From Bacteroidaceae bacterium (lineage in GTDB: Bacteria; Bacteroidota; Bacteroidia; Bacteroidales; Bacteroidaceae), in assembly GCA_017526905.1 (NCBI GenBank), contig JAFXQT010000030.1:1-64000 (forward strand): a stretch of 64,000 nt of DNA. The letters are read 5' to 3'. Below the pieces are notes generated by a model, which saw nothing but the letters and a program-made list of their open reading frames with translations, was not told the DNA's origin and made no database searches. The position numbers and the translations under genes are program-made. Shown in pieces: positions 29,874 through 39,381 of the stretch (within the stretch, counting starts at the first letter, position 1; each line of letters opens with the position of its first letter).

Positions 29874-32528
29874 TTAGAACTCCTGTCCCAGTATGAAGTG
29901 GAAGTTGCTGCCGCCCTTGCGGCCGAACACCTTGTCGAAGCCATAGGCCCAGTCGATACCGAGCAGACCGACCATGGGCAGGAAGATGCGGACACCCACG
30001 CCGGCCGAACGCTTCAGATCGAAGGGGTTGAAGTCCTTCACGCGGTTCCAGGCATTACCGCCTTCGGCAAAGGCCAGGCCATAGATGTTGGTGCTGTTGC
30101 TCAGGATGAAGGGGTAGCGCAGCTCCACCGTGAAGCGGTCGTAAGCATAGCCACTGTAGCCGCTGGGTGTGAGCGAGCCGTTGTCGTAGCCGCGCAGGCC
30201 GATGGTCTCGGTGGCATAGCTGTAACTGTAGCCCGACATACCGTCGCCACCCACATAGAAGGTCTCGAAGGGCGACTTCTTATATTTATTATAGGAGCCG
30301 AGCAAGCCCACCTCCACACGCGTCATGATGACGGGGCACTTCACTGCACTGCTGAGCGGGGTGAAGGTGCGCGCCTTGAACTTCCACTTGTGATACTCGA
30401 TCCAGCGGTACTTCTCCTGTTGCTGGCGCTGATAGTTGGCGTCCAGATAGTTGTTGGCCAAGTTCTTGTAGTCCTTGCCGTCCCACAACGAATAGGGAGG
30501 TGTGAGGCTGGCAGAGAAGAGGAACTCTGAGCCGGAGCGGGGATAGATGGGGCTACCGGTGTTGCTGCGCGAGATGTTGATGTTCAGGCTGAGGTTGTTG
30601 CAGTTACCGTCGGTGATGAGGAAGTAGCGCCACTGCTTCAGGTTATAGCGCGTGTAGCTCAGGTCGGCCGAGAGCTGGAAGTAGTCATCGGGCCAGGTGA
30701 GACGCTTGCCCCAACCGAGCGAGGCTCCGTAGATCATCACGTACTTGTCGGGGTCGTAGAAGTTCTCGTAGTAGTTGGAGTACGTGTTGCCGTAGCCGTA
30801 CAGGTAATTATAATAGGAGTTGTAGTAGGCCGAGTTGTAGTAGCGGTCGCTCACGTCGGTCTGGCGCGAGAAGAAGGCCGACACTGTGAACGACGTGGGG
30901 CGCTTACCTCCGAACCAGGGGTTCACGTAGTTGATGGAGTAGGCCTGATAGTAGCGTCCGTTGGTCTGTCCGCTGATGCTGAATGTCTCGCCGTTGCCGT
31001 TAGGCAGGATGCCGCGACGGAGGCCACCTTTCTTGAACAGGTTGGCCATGCAGAAGTTGGTGAACTTGAGACCGATCTTACCGATAACGCCCGTCTGTCC
31101 ATAGCCCAGTGAGAACTCCACCTGGTCGTTCGACTTGGAGTCGAGCGCCCACGTCAGGTCCACGGTGCCGTTCTCGCGGTCGTCCTGTATCTTGTAGTCG
31201 ATATGCTCGGGGTCGAAGTGTCCCATGGCGGCAATCTGGCGGTAGGAGCGTTCCAGTGCGTCCTTGGTGAAGAGATCGCCCGGCTTGGTGTCCAGCTCGC
31301 GGCGCACCACCTGCTCATACACGCGGTCGTTGCCGGTGATGTTCACATGCGAGATGTAGGCCTGACGGTCCTCGGTGATGCGCATCTCCAGGTCGATGGA
31401 GTCGCCCACCACGTTCACCTCGACCGGTTCCAGCTGGTAGAACACGTAGCCGTTGTTGTAGTAGAGGTTGCCGATGGCGTCGTCGTCCTGGCTGAGTCGT
31501 TTCTGCAGATGCTCCTGGTTATAGACGTCGCCTTTCTTCATGCGCAGTTTCTCATTCAGGAATTCGGCCGGATAGAGGGTGTTGCCCACCCATGTGATGT
31601 CGCGCACGTAGTAGCGTTGCCCTTCCTCCACCTTGACATACACATCCACGCTGTTCTCGTCGTGAGGTTTGACGCTGTCGGTCACGATGCGTGCATCGCG
31701 ATAGCCCATCGCATTGTACTTGGTGATGAGGTTGCGCTTGTCCTCCTTCCACTTCTCATCGATGAACTTCTTTGAGCGGAACCATGAAGAGAGTTTTCCG
31801 CGCTCGTGCGTCTTCTTGAAGGCACCGTTCTTGAAGAGCGTGCCCTTGATGGCGCTGATGGGCAGGTTGGCGTTGCCCTCCACCTGGATGGAGTTGACCT
31901 TCACCTTGTCCTTCTTGTCGATGTTCACGTCGAGGATGACACTGCCAGGATTCGACACATCGTCGTGTGGCACAATCTGGATGTCGGCATTCTTGAAGCC
32001 CTTGTCGTCGAAGTAGCGTTTGGCCAGTGTCTTGGCTCGCTCCAGTCGGCTCACCGACAACGGGCTGTCCTTGCGCAGGCCCATCTTGGTTTCCAGGTCT
32101 TCGCGCTCGCTCTTTTTCACGCCGTTGTAGTTGATTTGCGACACACGCGACTGTGTGGCCAGCGTGATGCATATATAGGCCGAGTCGTGCACGATGCTGT
32201 CCACACGAATGGACACGTGCGAGAAGAGTCCGTTGCGCCAATAGCGTTTCACGGCCTTGGTCAGATCATCGCCCGGGATGGTTACTTTCCGCCCTTTGCT
32301 CAAGCCGGAGAGGTTGATCAGCACCATCTCATCATAGTCCTTCACGCCTTGCACTGTGATGCCGCCGATGATGTATTCCTGGGGCGATCGTGCATAGTCG
32401 ATAACGGGATTGACCACCCGTTCCGGTTGCTGGGCACGGATGGCCGTTCGCTCCCTTCCCATCCCGAAGGCAAGGAGCAGGAGTAAGAGGCACAGACGTG
32501 CCCCGTGTATGTGGTTTGTTCGTTTCAT
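29874..32528 (-). CDS. bamA: outer membrane assembly factor BamA
   Basis: An 884-residue Omp85 protein, the central insertase for outer-membrane barrels. A signal peptide (residues 1-33, ending near IRAQ) is followed by POTRA domains (about 45-430; for example IGGITVQGVKDYDEMVL and INSIQVEGNANLPISA-type strands), then a 16-strand barrel with the loop-6 motif (GLRGYDNG) and a C-terminal Phe (FHFILGQEF). The barrel has Tyr-rich loops (YNSAYYNSYYNYLYGYG). Several Met codons cluster at the start; MKRTNHIHG at 32528 is chosen because it leads straight into the signal peptide. It lies 24 nt after uppS. Confidence 0.95.
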   Translation of the reverse strand: MKRTNHIHGARLCLLLLLLAFGMGRERTAIRAQQPERVVNPVIDYARSPQEYIIGGITVQGVKDYDEMVLINLSGLSKGRKVTIPGDDLTKAVKRYWRNGLFSHVSIRVDSIVHDSAYICITLATQSRVSQINYNGVKKSEREDLETKMGLRKDSPLSVSRLERAKTLAKRYFDDKGFKNADIQIVPHDDVSNPGSVILDVNIDKKDKVKVNSIQVEGNANLPISAIKGTLFKNGAFKKTHERGKLSSWFRSKKFIDEKWKEDKRNLITKYNAMGYRDARIVTDSVKPHDENSVDVYVKVEEGQRYYVRDITWVGNTLYPAEFLNEKLRMKKGDVYNQEHLQKRLSQDDDAIGNLYYNNGYVFYQLEPVEVNVVGDSIDLEMRITEDRQAYISHVNITGNDRVYEQVVRRELDTKPGDLFTKDALERSYRQIAAMGHFDPEHIDYKIQDDRENGTVDLTWALDSKSNDQVEFSLGYGQTGVIGKIGLKFTNFCMANLFKKGGLRRGILPNGNGETFSISGQTNGRYYQAYSINYVNPWFGGKRPTSFTVSAFFSRQTDVSDRYYNSAYYNSYYNYLYGYGNTYSNYYENFYDPDKYVMIYGASLGWGKRLTWPDDYFQLSADLSYTRYNLKQWRYFLITDGNCNNLSLNINISRSNTGSPIYPRSGSEFLFSASLTPPYSLWDGKDYKNLANNYLDANYQRQQQEKYRWIEYHKWKFKARTFTPLSSAVKCPVIMTRVEVGLLGSYNKYKKSPFETFYVGGDGMSGYSYSYATETIGLRGYDNGSLTPSGYSGYAYDRFTVELRYPFILSNSTNIYGLAFAEGGNAWNRVKDFNPFDLKRSAGVGVRIFLPMVGLLGIDWAYGFDKVFGRKGGSNFHFILGQEF

Positions 32529-32552
32529 CATATCTACTACCAACGGGGCGGT

Positions 32553-33317
32553 TCAGTTCCGCCCCTCATTCTGGGTCGTTGTGAGGGCATCGCCCTCTAT
32601 TTGTTCACTGGTCTTGCCAAAGCGGCGCTCCCTCCCTTGATAGGAGGCGATGGCTTGGTGCAGCGCCTCGGCATCAAAGTCGGGCCAGTAGGTGTCGCAG
32701 AAGTAGAGCTCGCTGTAGGCAATCTGCCAGAGCAGGTAATTGCTTACACGCAGCTCGCCGCCGGTGCGGATGAGCAGGTCGGGGTCGGGCATGAAAGCCG
32801 TCTGCAAGTGGCGGCTCACGGTCTCTTCCGAGATTTCCGGCAGCTGCTCAAGATGCTGTTCCAGCACGGAGGCGCAGATGCTTTTCACAGCCTCGGTAAT
32901 CTCCCAGCGTGCGCTGTAGCTTAGCGCCACCACCAACGTCATCTTGCTGTTAGCAGCTGTGCGCTGTTCGGTCTCGCTGAGCTTCTGCTGCACGTCCTGC
33001 GGCAGGCGCGACCGCTCGCCAATCACCCGGAAGCGCACGTTGTTCCTTTGGAACAGTTCCGTTTCCAGGTTGGTCAGCACCAGGCCCATCAGCGCACTGA
33101 TCTCGTCGGCCGGTCGGTTCCAGTTCTCGGTGGAGAAGGTGTACAGCGTGAGGTATTTCACGCCCAGGCGCACACACTCCTCGGTGATGGTCTTGACGGT
33201 TTCCACGCCTTGAACATGTCCGGCCGTGCGTGGCAGCCCCTGTGCCTTGGCCCAACGGCCGTTGCCATCCATGATGATGGCAATGTGCTGCGGTATGTGG
33301 TTGAGGTCTGAAGCCAT
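32553..33317 (-). CDS. uppS: undecaprenyl diphosphate synthase
   Basis: A 254-residue cis-prenyltransferase making the C55 carrier lipid for peptidoglycan and surface glycans. Asp17 in [11 protein letters not shown] is the catalytic metal ligand. [22 protein letters not shown] and [19 protein letters not shown] are conserved regions. The C-terminal 20 residues beyond GRERRFGKT are slightly longer than usual. It starts 3 nt after the DUF6089 gene and precedes bamA, the usual order in Bacteroidales. Confidence 0.96.
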   Translation of the reverse strand: MASDLNHIPQHIAIIMDGNGRWAKAQGLPRTAGHVQGVETVKTITEECVRLGVKYLTLYTFSTENWNRPADEISALMGLVLTNLETELFQRNNVRFRVIGERSRLPQDVQQKLSETEQRTAANSKMTLVVALSYSARWEITEAVKSICASVLEQHLEQLPEISEETVSRHLQTAFMPDPDLLIRTGGELRVSNYLLWQIAYSELYFCDTYWPDFDAEALHQAIASYQGRERRFGKTSEQIEGDALTTTQNEGRN

Positions 33318-33320
33318 GTG

Positions 33321-34043
33321 TCAGTTATTGCATTTTCTGTATTTCGGTGAGATGTCGTAGGTCAGCATGATCAGTGCCATGGTGTAGCAGTCCTTATTCT
33401 TGAAGGTGCCGCTCTGCACGCCCAGTGGGTCGTCCAGTTTGGTGCGATGCCCGCTGTCGTCCAGCTTGTCGCAGGTGGTGAAGCGGAACGTCCATTCGAA
33501 GCCCACATTCAGGCGCGGACGTATCTTGTACTTCACGCCCACCCCCATGGGGATGTTCAGCCCGCCGGCAAATTTGCCGCCGCCACCGAAGCCGAAGGTC
33601 AGTCCGGCGCCAGCCAGCACGTAGGGTGTCCAGCGGTACAGCCCTTTGTATGCCTGTCCCAGGCCGTAGCCCAGGAAGTTGAACTCAAACTGCGCGCCCA
33701 TGTCCATCAGGTTCCGGCTGAAACTGACGGCGGTGGGCTGCCCGCCCTCGGGGGTGAGGCTATTCGGGTCGGTGGGCAGGAACGAGCCTTTCGTGTCGCC
33801 GCTGATATGCCCCATGCCTAGGTTGGCCTTTATGACCATGCGCTGGTTCAGGTTGCGCCTCCAGATGCCCGATATGGCCAGGCCCGGACGGCGGAATGGC
33901 GAGCCGTTGGCGTCGCCTATGTAGTTCATCAGCCCGATGCCACCGCCGATCTCCTGCTGATATTGCAGCAGGTCGCCATCCTGCGCCGCGGCCACTGCCG
34001 AGCAGGCCACCAGGAACATAGTCAGGAACAAGCGGTTGCGCAT
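33321..34043 (-). CDS. DUF6089-like outer-membrane beta-barrel
   Basis: A 240-residue protein with a signal peptide (ending near SAVAAAQ) and alternating beta strands (EIGGGIGLMNYIGDANG, QFEFNFLGYGLGQAYK, PYVLAGAGLTFGFGGGGKFAGG, LNVGFEWTFRFTTCDKLDD). Glycine-rich turns and Tyr/Phe-rich strand ends fit a small outer-membrane barrel. The place between the DUF6242 lipoprotein and uppS/bamA is conserved in the group, which suggests a role in envelope assembly, but none is established. Confidence 0.8.
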   Translation of the reverse strand: MRNRLFLTMFLVACSAVAAAQDGDLLQYQQEIGGGIGLMNYIGDANGSPFRRPGLAISGIWRRNLNQRMVIKANLGMGHISGDTKGSFLPTDPNSLTPEGGQPTAVSFSRNLMDMGAQFEFNFLGYGLGQAYKGLYRWTPYVLAGAGLTFGFGGGGKFAGGLNIPMGVGVKYKIRPRLNVGFEWTFRFTTCDKLDDSGHRTKLDDPLGVQSGTFKNKDCYTMALIMLTYDISPKYRKCNN

Positions 34044-34062
34044 GTCTAAGGCTTTTTATCAG

Positions 34063-35484
34063 TTAGTTCTCGCCGTAGCTGTTCAGGCGTGCACGCCACA
34101 GCTGTGCACCTGCGCTCAGCCAGATGTCACCGTCCAGCGTCGTGGCCGAGATGCGCCATGGCGTTCCGCACAGTTCGGCGGGCACGATGAATTGGTTGTC
34201 GGGCCGCCATGTCACGCCGTTGTCCAGGCTTACGTAGCACTGCCCCAGCGAGGCAATGCTGCCATCGGCACTGGCGCCGCCCATGGCCAGCAGGAAGCCG
34301 TCGTAGGCTATGATGTTGAGGTCCTGCATCTGCGGCAAGCGGTAGGGATTGTCGGGTGCCACGGGGAAATAGGTCCAAGGCTCATCGGCATCCTCCAGCA
34401 AGCTCCACACTTCGCACACACCATCGGCAGCACCCTCGGGGGCTCCTGCCACGAGCACACGTTCGTTGCCGTTGGCCTGCTTGTAGGCCACAGCTACGGG
34501 GCGCGCGGGGAAGAGCGCGAGGTCAGCATCCAAAGCCATTACGTTCCAGGTGTTGCCATCGGCAGAGCTATACACGCCCCGCTGCCCGTCGGCCGTGACG
34601 CCGATACCATACAGGGCGCGGTCGGAGGCGGCAAAGAGCGAGAGGGAGGCCAGGCCCTGCGTGCCATTGAAGGTGCAGTGCTGCTGGAAATAGGCCTCAT
34701 TGGGCCCTTTCTTCCAGAGCTCACGCCCGTCGGGCGAGCTTACCCAGGCACTGTCGCGATACAGCTGCAGGGTGCGCACGTCGGCAAAAAGCTCGGGCGA
34801 ACTGCCCCCTATCGTGACCCATTGAGCCCAAGCCTTGCCCAGGGCTGTCGTATTGCCGTCGGAGGCATAGGACTGCTGGCTGTAGCACAGGTTGTCGGTC
34901 GCCTCATCCTGCAACATCAGGAAGAGCGACTGTCCCCACGGCAACAGCCGGCGCGCCATAGTCTCGTCGCACACGGATGTGTTCACTTGTTCCCAAGTGT
35001 AGGCCGAAGGCTCGCTGGTGCGACAGTCCAGCCGCACGTAATAGTCCTTATGGCTTTGGCCGTCGGAGGCATAGACACGGAAGCGCAGCGGCTGGCTGAA
35101 GTCGATGCTGTCTGCGCTGTTGTAGGTGTTCCAGGTGGTATCGGCTGCAGCATCATCCCACGCGCGATAGAGCAGCATACCCTCAAAGGACACCGTGGCG
35201 ATCACGGCATCCACGCGGGTGCCCACGGGCAGCGGCGTCTGCAGCAGGATGGTCTGTGCCACCTGGTCGATGTCCATAGGATAATACGAGCCGGAGAAAC
35301 TAATATAGTACGACGAGTCCGTCCCGTTGGCATCGGTATGATGCACCAGACGTTTCAAGCTGCCCAGCGAGAAATTGCTGATGTAGCAATCGCTGGAAAG
35401 GACGACCTCCTCGTCCTCCTTGCAGGCGCTCACCAGGGCGCCCATCAGTATCAAGCCCAGAAAGGCGTTAACAAGTCTTTTCAT
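34063..35484 (-). CDS. DUF6242-like lipoprotein
   Basis: A 473-residue lipoprotein: signal peptide MKRLVNAFLGLILMG with lipobox LVSAC (Cys21). The N-terminal 120 residues look like an Ig-like domain. The rest resembles a beta-propeller, with recurring WNVMALDADLALFPARPVAVAY, SLLEDADEPWTYFPVAP and VSLDNGVTWRPDNQF modules similar to sialidase/exo-alpha-type repeats. A start 4 codons upstream is possible but would spoil the signal peptide. It is the first gene of the envelope cluster and has its own promoter. Function unknown. Confidence 0.75.
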   Translation of the reverse strand: MKRLVNAFLGLILMGALVSACKEDEEVVLSSDCYISNFSLGSLKRLVHHTDANGTDSSYYISFSGSYYPMDIDQVAQTILLQTPLPVGTRVDAVIATVSFEGMLLYRAWDDAAADTTWNTYNSADSIDFSQPLRFRVYASDGQSHKDYYVRLDCRTSEPSAYTWEQVNTSVCDETMARRLLPWGQSLFLMLQDEATDNLCYSQQSYASDGNTTALGKAWAQWVTIGGSSPELFADVRTLQLYRDSAWVSSPDGRELWKKGPNEAYFQQHCTFNGTQGLASLSLFAASDRALYGIGVTADGQRGVYSSADGNTWNVMALDADLALFPARPVAVAYKQANGNERVLVAGAPEGAADGVCEVWSLLEDADEPWTYFPVAPDNPYRLPQMQDLNIIAYDGFLLAMGGASADGSIASLGQCYVSLDNGVTWRPDNQFIVPAELCGTPWRISATTLDGDIWLSAGAQLWRARLNSYGEN

Positions 35485-35493
35485 AAGTGGGCA

Positions 35494-35525
35494 CAAAAGT
35501 ACGGATATTTCCGGCTCCGACGAAA
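35494..35525 (-). promoter_or_regulatory. promoter of the envelope-biogenesis cluster
   Basis: On the minus strand TACTTTTG (35494-35501) with a TTTC 20 nt upstream. It would drive the DUF6242-DUF6089-uppS-bamA genes with a very short leader. Confidence 0.6.
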
Positions 35526-35561
35526 TTGAGGGGGCAGAAAAGTGCTTTTTCGCGCGAATTA

Positions 35562-36500
35562 TTAGGTAAAATTAACGTGAACGGGGCGTCCTTTAGGAGT
35601 TATTGACGGTGCAAGGACCCCTTCGCCCAGCAAAACATCGGTCTTTTCCACATAGGCTTCGTCCCACACATCGGCATCGATAAAGGCCTGCAGCGTCTGC
35701 GCGCCGCCCTCCACCAACAGTGCCTGCACGTTGCGGCGATACAGGTCGTCCAGGCAGGCTTGCACCGACGCATACACCTGGAAGCCCTCCGGCTGCGAAG
35801 CCAGGCTGCGGCTGAGCACGCAGCGCAGCGGCGACGGGCCCGGCCATAAGCGTGTGGTGAGCGAGGGCGCATCCAGCTCCAGGGTACGACGCCCCACCAG
35901 GATGGCCTGATGGGTGGCACGGAGTCGGTGCACCAGCGTCTGCGTGTAGGAAGTGGAGAAATGCACCGGCGCACCGTCGGCCCGGCTGTCTCGCCGCCGG
36001 TCAATAAAGCCATCGGCAGACTGTGCCCATTTCAGCGTGACCCATGGACGCCGTTGTGTGTGCATACGTATGAAACGCTGGTTCAGCGCCATGCACTCGG
36101 CTTCCAGCACGCCCACCACCACTTCGCATCCAGCATCGCGCAGGCGCTGGATGCCTCGCCCCTGCACCTGTGCGAAGGGGTCCTGACAGCCGCACACCAC
36201 GCGCGGTATGCCGGTGCTGATGATCAGGTCGGCACACGGCGGTGTCTTGCCCCAGTGCGAGCAAGGCTCCAGACTCACGTAGATGGTGGCCCGATGCAAC
36301 AACGGGCGGTCGGACTCGGCCACCGAACCGATGGCATTGACCTCGGCATGGGGGCCGCCGCACCGCCGGTGCCAGCCCTCGCCAATGATGCGGCCATCGG
36401 CCACGATGACGGCGCCCACCATCGGGTTGGGAGCCGCCCCGGCCTCGCCGTTGCGCGCCAACTGGATGCAGCGCGCCATGTATTTCTCGTCTGCTTTCAT
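35562..36500 (-). CDS. ribD: bifunctional riboflavin biosynthesis deaminase/reductase
   Basis: A 312-residue RibD. The N-terminal deaminase (about 1-145) has the zinc motif HAE (GPHAEVNAIG) and PCSHWGKTPPCADLI. The C-terminal NADPH reductase (about 150-312) has WAQSADGFID and VEGGAQTLQAFID. It performs the second and third steps of riboflavin synthesis. MKADEKYMARCIQLARNG is the expected start; the upstream 23 codons of open frame lie in the promoter region of divergent prmC. Other rib genes are not in the window. Confidence 0.94.
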   Translation of the reverse strand: MKADEKYMARCIQLARNGEAGAAPNPMVGAVIVADGRIIGEGWHRRCGGPHAEVNAIGSVAESDRPLLHRATIYVSLEPCSHWGKTPPCADLIISTGIPRVVCGCQDPFAQVQGRGIQRLRDAGCEVVVGVLEAECMALNQRFIRMHTQRRPWVTLKWAQSADGFIDRRRDSRADGAPVHFSTSYTQTLVHRLRATHQAILVGRRTLELDAPSLTTRLWPGPSPLRCVLSRSLASQPEGFQVYASVQACLDDLYRRNVQALLVEGGAQTLQAFIDADVWDEAYVEKTDVLLGEGVLAPSITPKGRPVHVNFT

Positions 36501-36555
36501 AAACGTCTGTTCAAAATTCTTTCCTCTTTCAGCGCTTAAACTCTCAACTTTTACA

Positions 36556-36563
36556 TACCTTTG
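36556..36563 (+). promoter_or_regulatory. -7 box of prmC promoter, start codon adjacent
   Basis: TACCTTTG ends 5 nt before the prmC ATG (36568), so transcription should begin at or within a base or two of the start codon. The -33 element is not clear. Confidence 0.55.
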
Positions 36564-36567
36564 CGCC

Positions 36568-37473
36568 ATGAATTACCGAGAACTCACCACACAACTGCGC
36601 ACCCTGTATGCTCCACACGAGGCCGAAGCCATTGCCCGGCTGGTCATGGAGGAGCGCTTCGGGCTGTCCCTGACCGACCTTGCGCTGGGCAAAGATAGGG
36701 ATTTCTCTATGAAAGAACGCGCAGAACTGGAATTTATTGCCAAAAAACTGCTTTCAGGCATGCCCGTTCAGCAGGTTTTGGGCTATGCCACCTTCATGGG
36801 GCACCGTTTTGAGGTGACGCCCGACGTGCTGATTCCGCGCCCCGAAACAGCCGAGTTGGTGCAGTGGTTGCTGGACGACTGGCAACCAGCGCACGCCTGC
36901 ACCGACACCGCTGCCGCCACGACAGGAGCACCGACACCCGAATACACCATCGCCGACCTGTGCACCGGTAGCGGCTGCATTGCCGTCTCAATCGGTCTGG
37001 CCCTGGGGCCCTCGGCACATATCCATGCTGTGGATGTGAGCGAGCCTGCGCTGCAAGTGGCACGGCGCAATGCCCAAGCGGCAGGTGTCAACGCTGAATT
37101 TTCACGACTTGACATCTTGGACACCGATACTACGATGCGTGCCCTCCCGCCCCTGGACTGCATCATCTCCAACCCGCCCTACATCCGCCAAAGCGAGGCC
37201 GCACAAATGGAGGCCAACGTGTTGGAACACGAGCCACACTTGGCACTATTCGTGCCCGATGAAGACCCGCTGCGCTTCTACCGGCACATCGCCCTCTTAG
37301 GCCAGCACCTGCTCAAACCTGGCGGACGAATCTACATGGAGTTGAACCGCGCGCTGGCACAGGCCACGGCCGACCTCTTCACCCGACTGAATTATTCCGA
37401 CATCAGCATCCGTCGCGACCAGTTCGGAAACGAGCGCATGCTGCGTGCCACCATGCCCCAAGGGCGGGCATAA
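36568..37473 (+). CDS. prmC: peptide chain release factor glutamine methyltransferase
   Basis: A 301-residue PrmC/HemK that methylates the GGQ glutamine of release factors. The N-terminal helical domain (about 1-85) ends in QQVLGYATFMGHRFEVTPDVLIPRPETAELV. The SAM-binding motif is IADLCTGSGCIAVSIGLALG and the substrate motif is IISNPPYIRQSE. A short Thr/Ala/Pro insert (PAHACTDTAAATTGAPTPEY) lies between the domains. The start MNYRELTTQL is the family start and coincides with the predicted transcription start, implying a leaderless message. Confidence 0.95.
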   Translation: MNYRELTTQLRTLYAPHEAEAIARLVMEERFGLSLTDLALGKDRDFSMKERAELEFIAKKLLSGMPVQQVLGYATFMGHRFEVTPDVLIPRPETAELVQWLLDDWQPAHACTDTAAATTGAPTPEYTIADLCTGSGCIAVSIGLALGPSAHIHAVDVSEPALQVARRNAQAAGVNAEFSRLDILDTDTTMRALPPLDCIISNPPYIRQSEAAQMEANVLEHEPHLALFVPDEDPLRFYRHIALLGQHLLKPGGRIYMELNRALAQATADLFTRLNYSDISIRRDQFGNERMLRATMPQGRA

Positions 37474-37539
37474 GCGTTAACAATCATTAAAAAAGGAGAC
37501 GTTGTCGCCATCTTTCTTAACACGTTTCAACAATTTGCT

Positions 37540-37547
37540 TACCTTTG
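37540..37547 (+). promoter_or_regulatory. -7 box for the small barrel gene
   Basis: TACCTTTG, 55 nt before the start of the small outer-membrane barrel gene; the -33 element is weak. Confidence 0.5.
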
Positions 37548-37602
37548 AGCCACTAATCAAACCTTAACCCATAAACATGCGGGGCTTCCCGCAACAACGA
37601 CA

Positions 37603-38091
37603 ATGAAAAAGTTACTGTTAACACTCTGCATGGCCCTGATGACCATGAGCGCATCTGCACGTTATTTCAGCGAACCCAGCCTCCAGGGCGAGAATGCCGT
37701 GGGCGCACACCTGCTCTATGGCACGGAAGTTCCCAACTTCGGCCTCGGTGTCCGCTACCAGCGCTTCATCATCGACCACGTGCGCGTTGAAGGCGTATTT
37801 GACTACCTCATCAAGAACAAGGAACTGTCCATGTGGGACATCAACCTGAACGGCCACTACGTGTGGAACATCGGCGAACACGTACGCCTGTACCCGCTGG
37901 TGGGTGTGTGCTTCGCATCGTGGAAGGAGCACATCACCAACGACCACGACAACCGCGTGGGCCTGAACCTGGGTGCCGGCCTGCAGGTAGCACTGGGCAA
38001 CAACTGGTGGGTAGGTGCCGAGGCCAAGGTGCAGGAAATGCGCCACTACAGCCAGGGTGTATTCGACGTGAACATATCCTACTGCTTCTAA
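37603..38091 (+). CDS. small outer-membrane beta-barrel protein
   Basis: A 162-residue protein with a signal peptide (MKKLLLTLCMALMTMSASA) and about eight amphipathic strands (GAHLLYGTEVPNFGLGVRYQ, VRVEGVFDYLIKN, MWDINLNGHYVWNIG, VGLNLGAGLQVALGNNWWVG), ending in the aromatic VNISYCF typical of barrels recognised by BamA. It fits the general outer-membrane beta-barrel family (OmpA/OmpW-size). The ligand is unknown. The radical SAM gene follows after 9 nt, so the two may be co-transcribed, which is an odd pairing. Confidence 0.8.
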   Translation: MKKLLLTLCMALMTMSASARYFSEPSLQGENAVGAHLLYGTEVPNFGLGVRYQRFIIDHVRVEGVFDYLIKNKELSMWDINLNGHYVWNIGEHVRLYPLVGVCFASWKEHITNDHDNRVGLNLGAGLQVALGNNWWVGAEAKVQEMRHYSQGVFDVNISYCF

Positions 38092-38100
38092 CCGCACGCC

Positions 38101-39381
38101 GTGCCTGCACAGACGCTCAACCCCTTCTCGCGGCCCGTATATGTCATGGCCAAGCCTGTGGGCGCAGCCTGCAACCTGGCCTGCGAGTACTGCTATTACC
38201 TGGACAAGGGTTTCCAAAGCCATGGCCAGGTCATGAGCGACGAGGTGCTGGAGGCATTCGTCAAGCAATACATTGAGGCACAAACCACCGACGAGGTGAT
38301 GTTCACCTGGCACGGTGGCGAGCCCACCATGGCCGGGCTGGACTTTTACCGACGCGTCCTGCGCCTGCAACAGCGCTACGCCCGTGGGCGCCGCATCTAC
38401 AACTCGCTACAAACCAACGGCACACTGCTCACCGACGAGTGGTGTGCCTTTTTGTCGCGCCACGGCTGGCTGGTGGGCATCAGCATCGACGGGCCCGAAC
38501 AGATGCACGACTCCTTCCGCCACAACAGGCGCGGTGCCTCCTCATGGGCCAGGGTGATGCGCGGCATCCAACTGTTGCGCAAGCACGGATGCGAATGGAA
38601 TGCCATGGCCACGGTGAATGCCCACAACGCCGACCACCCGCTGGAATTCTACCGTTTCTTCCGCGACGAGCTGGGCTGCCAGTTCCTGCAGTTCACCCCC
38701 ATCGTGGAGCACGAGCAGGGACATGTACTGCCCTTCTCGGTACAACCGGCACAGTGGGGCACATTCCTCTGCAGCCTCTTTGACGAGTGGGTGCAGCACG
38801 ACGTTGGGCAGGTATTCGTCCAGCTGTTCGATTCCACCCTGGCCAACTGGGCCGGCCAACTGCCAGGCGTGTGCACCATGGTGAGCACCTGCGGGCATGC
38901 GGCCGTGATCGAGGCCAATGGCGACGTGTACTGCTGCGACCACTTCGTAGGCCCGGACTACCTGCTGGGCAATATTGTGAAGCCTCCCTACCCCACCCTG
39001 ACATCGCTCCTGTACAGCCCCCGCCAACAGGCCTTCGGTGCAGCCAAACACGACAGCCTGCCAGCCCAGTGCCGCCAGTGCCAGTGGCATTTCGTGTGCC
39101 AGGGCGAATGTCCACGCACCAGGATTCCAGCCCCGGCCACCCATTCCACCCCCTCGTCAAGGACCAGCCCCCTCGCCCAAGCCACCCATGCCGAGCGGCT
39201 GGGGAGCGCCCCGTCAGCCATACAGGAAAGTCAGCCAGAGGGCAACACCTCCTATCTCTGTGAGGGCTACCGCCGTTTCTTTGCCCACGTGGCACCCGCC
39301 ATGGACTTCATGAAGCGCCAACTGGACCTTGGCCTTCCGCCGGCCGACATCATGAACGTGATAGCCTCCACAAAAGCATGA
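38101..39381 (+). CDS. anaerobic sulfatase-maturase-type radical SAM protein
   Basis: A 426-residue radical SAM/SPASM enzyme of the anSME type, which oxidises a Cys or Ser of sulfatases to formylglycine. The radical cluster is C24/C28/C31 (ACNLACEYCYY); SISIDGPEQMHDSFR and the likely catalytic base Asp244 (QLFDSTLANW) are present. The SPASM cysteines are C258, C264, C279, C324, C327, C333, C337 and C387. Residues 342-380, between the last two SPASM cysteines, are an unusual Pro/Ser/Thr-rich insert. The start is GTG at 38101; an ATG at 38146 would remove the conserved PFSRPVYV segment. No sulfatase is in the window. Confidence 0.88.
   Translation: MPAQTLNPFSRPVYVMAKPVGAACNLACEYCYYLDKGFQSHGQVMSDEVLEAFVKQYIEAQTTDEVMFTWHGGEPTMAGLDFYRRVLRLQQRYARGRRIYNSLQTNGTLLTDEWCAFLSRHGWLVGISIDGPEQMHDSFRHNRRGASSWARVMRGIQLLRKHGCEWNAMATVNAHNADHPLEFYRFFRDELGCQFLQFTPIVEHEQGHVLPFSVQPAQWGTFLCSLFDEWVQHDVGQVFVQLFDSTLANWAGQLPGVCTMVSTCGHAAVIEANGDVYCCDHFVGPDYLLGNIVKPPYPTLTSLLYSPRQQAFGAAKHDSLPAQCRQCQWHFVCQGECPRTRIPAPATHSTPSSRTSPLAQATHAERLGSAPSAIQESQPEGNTSYLCEGYRRFFAHVAPAMDFMKRQLDLGLPPADIMNVIASTKA

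Noticed and set aside
34430..34450. Further palindromic-element copy in the DUF6242 gene (CACCCTCGGGGGCTCC)
   Set aside because: Only a short match; the flanking AATACAACAGAA and GTAGGGGG parts are missing, so chance in GC-rich DNA is likely.
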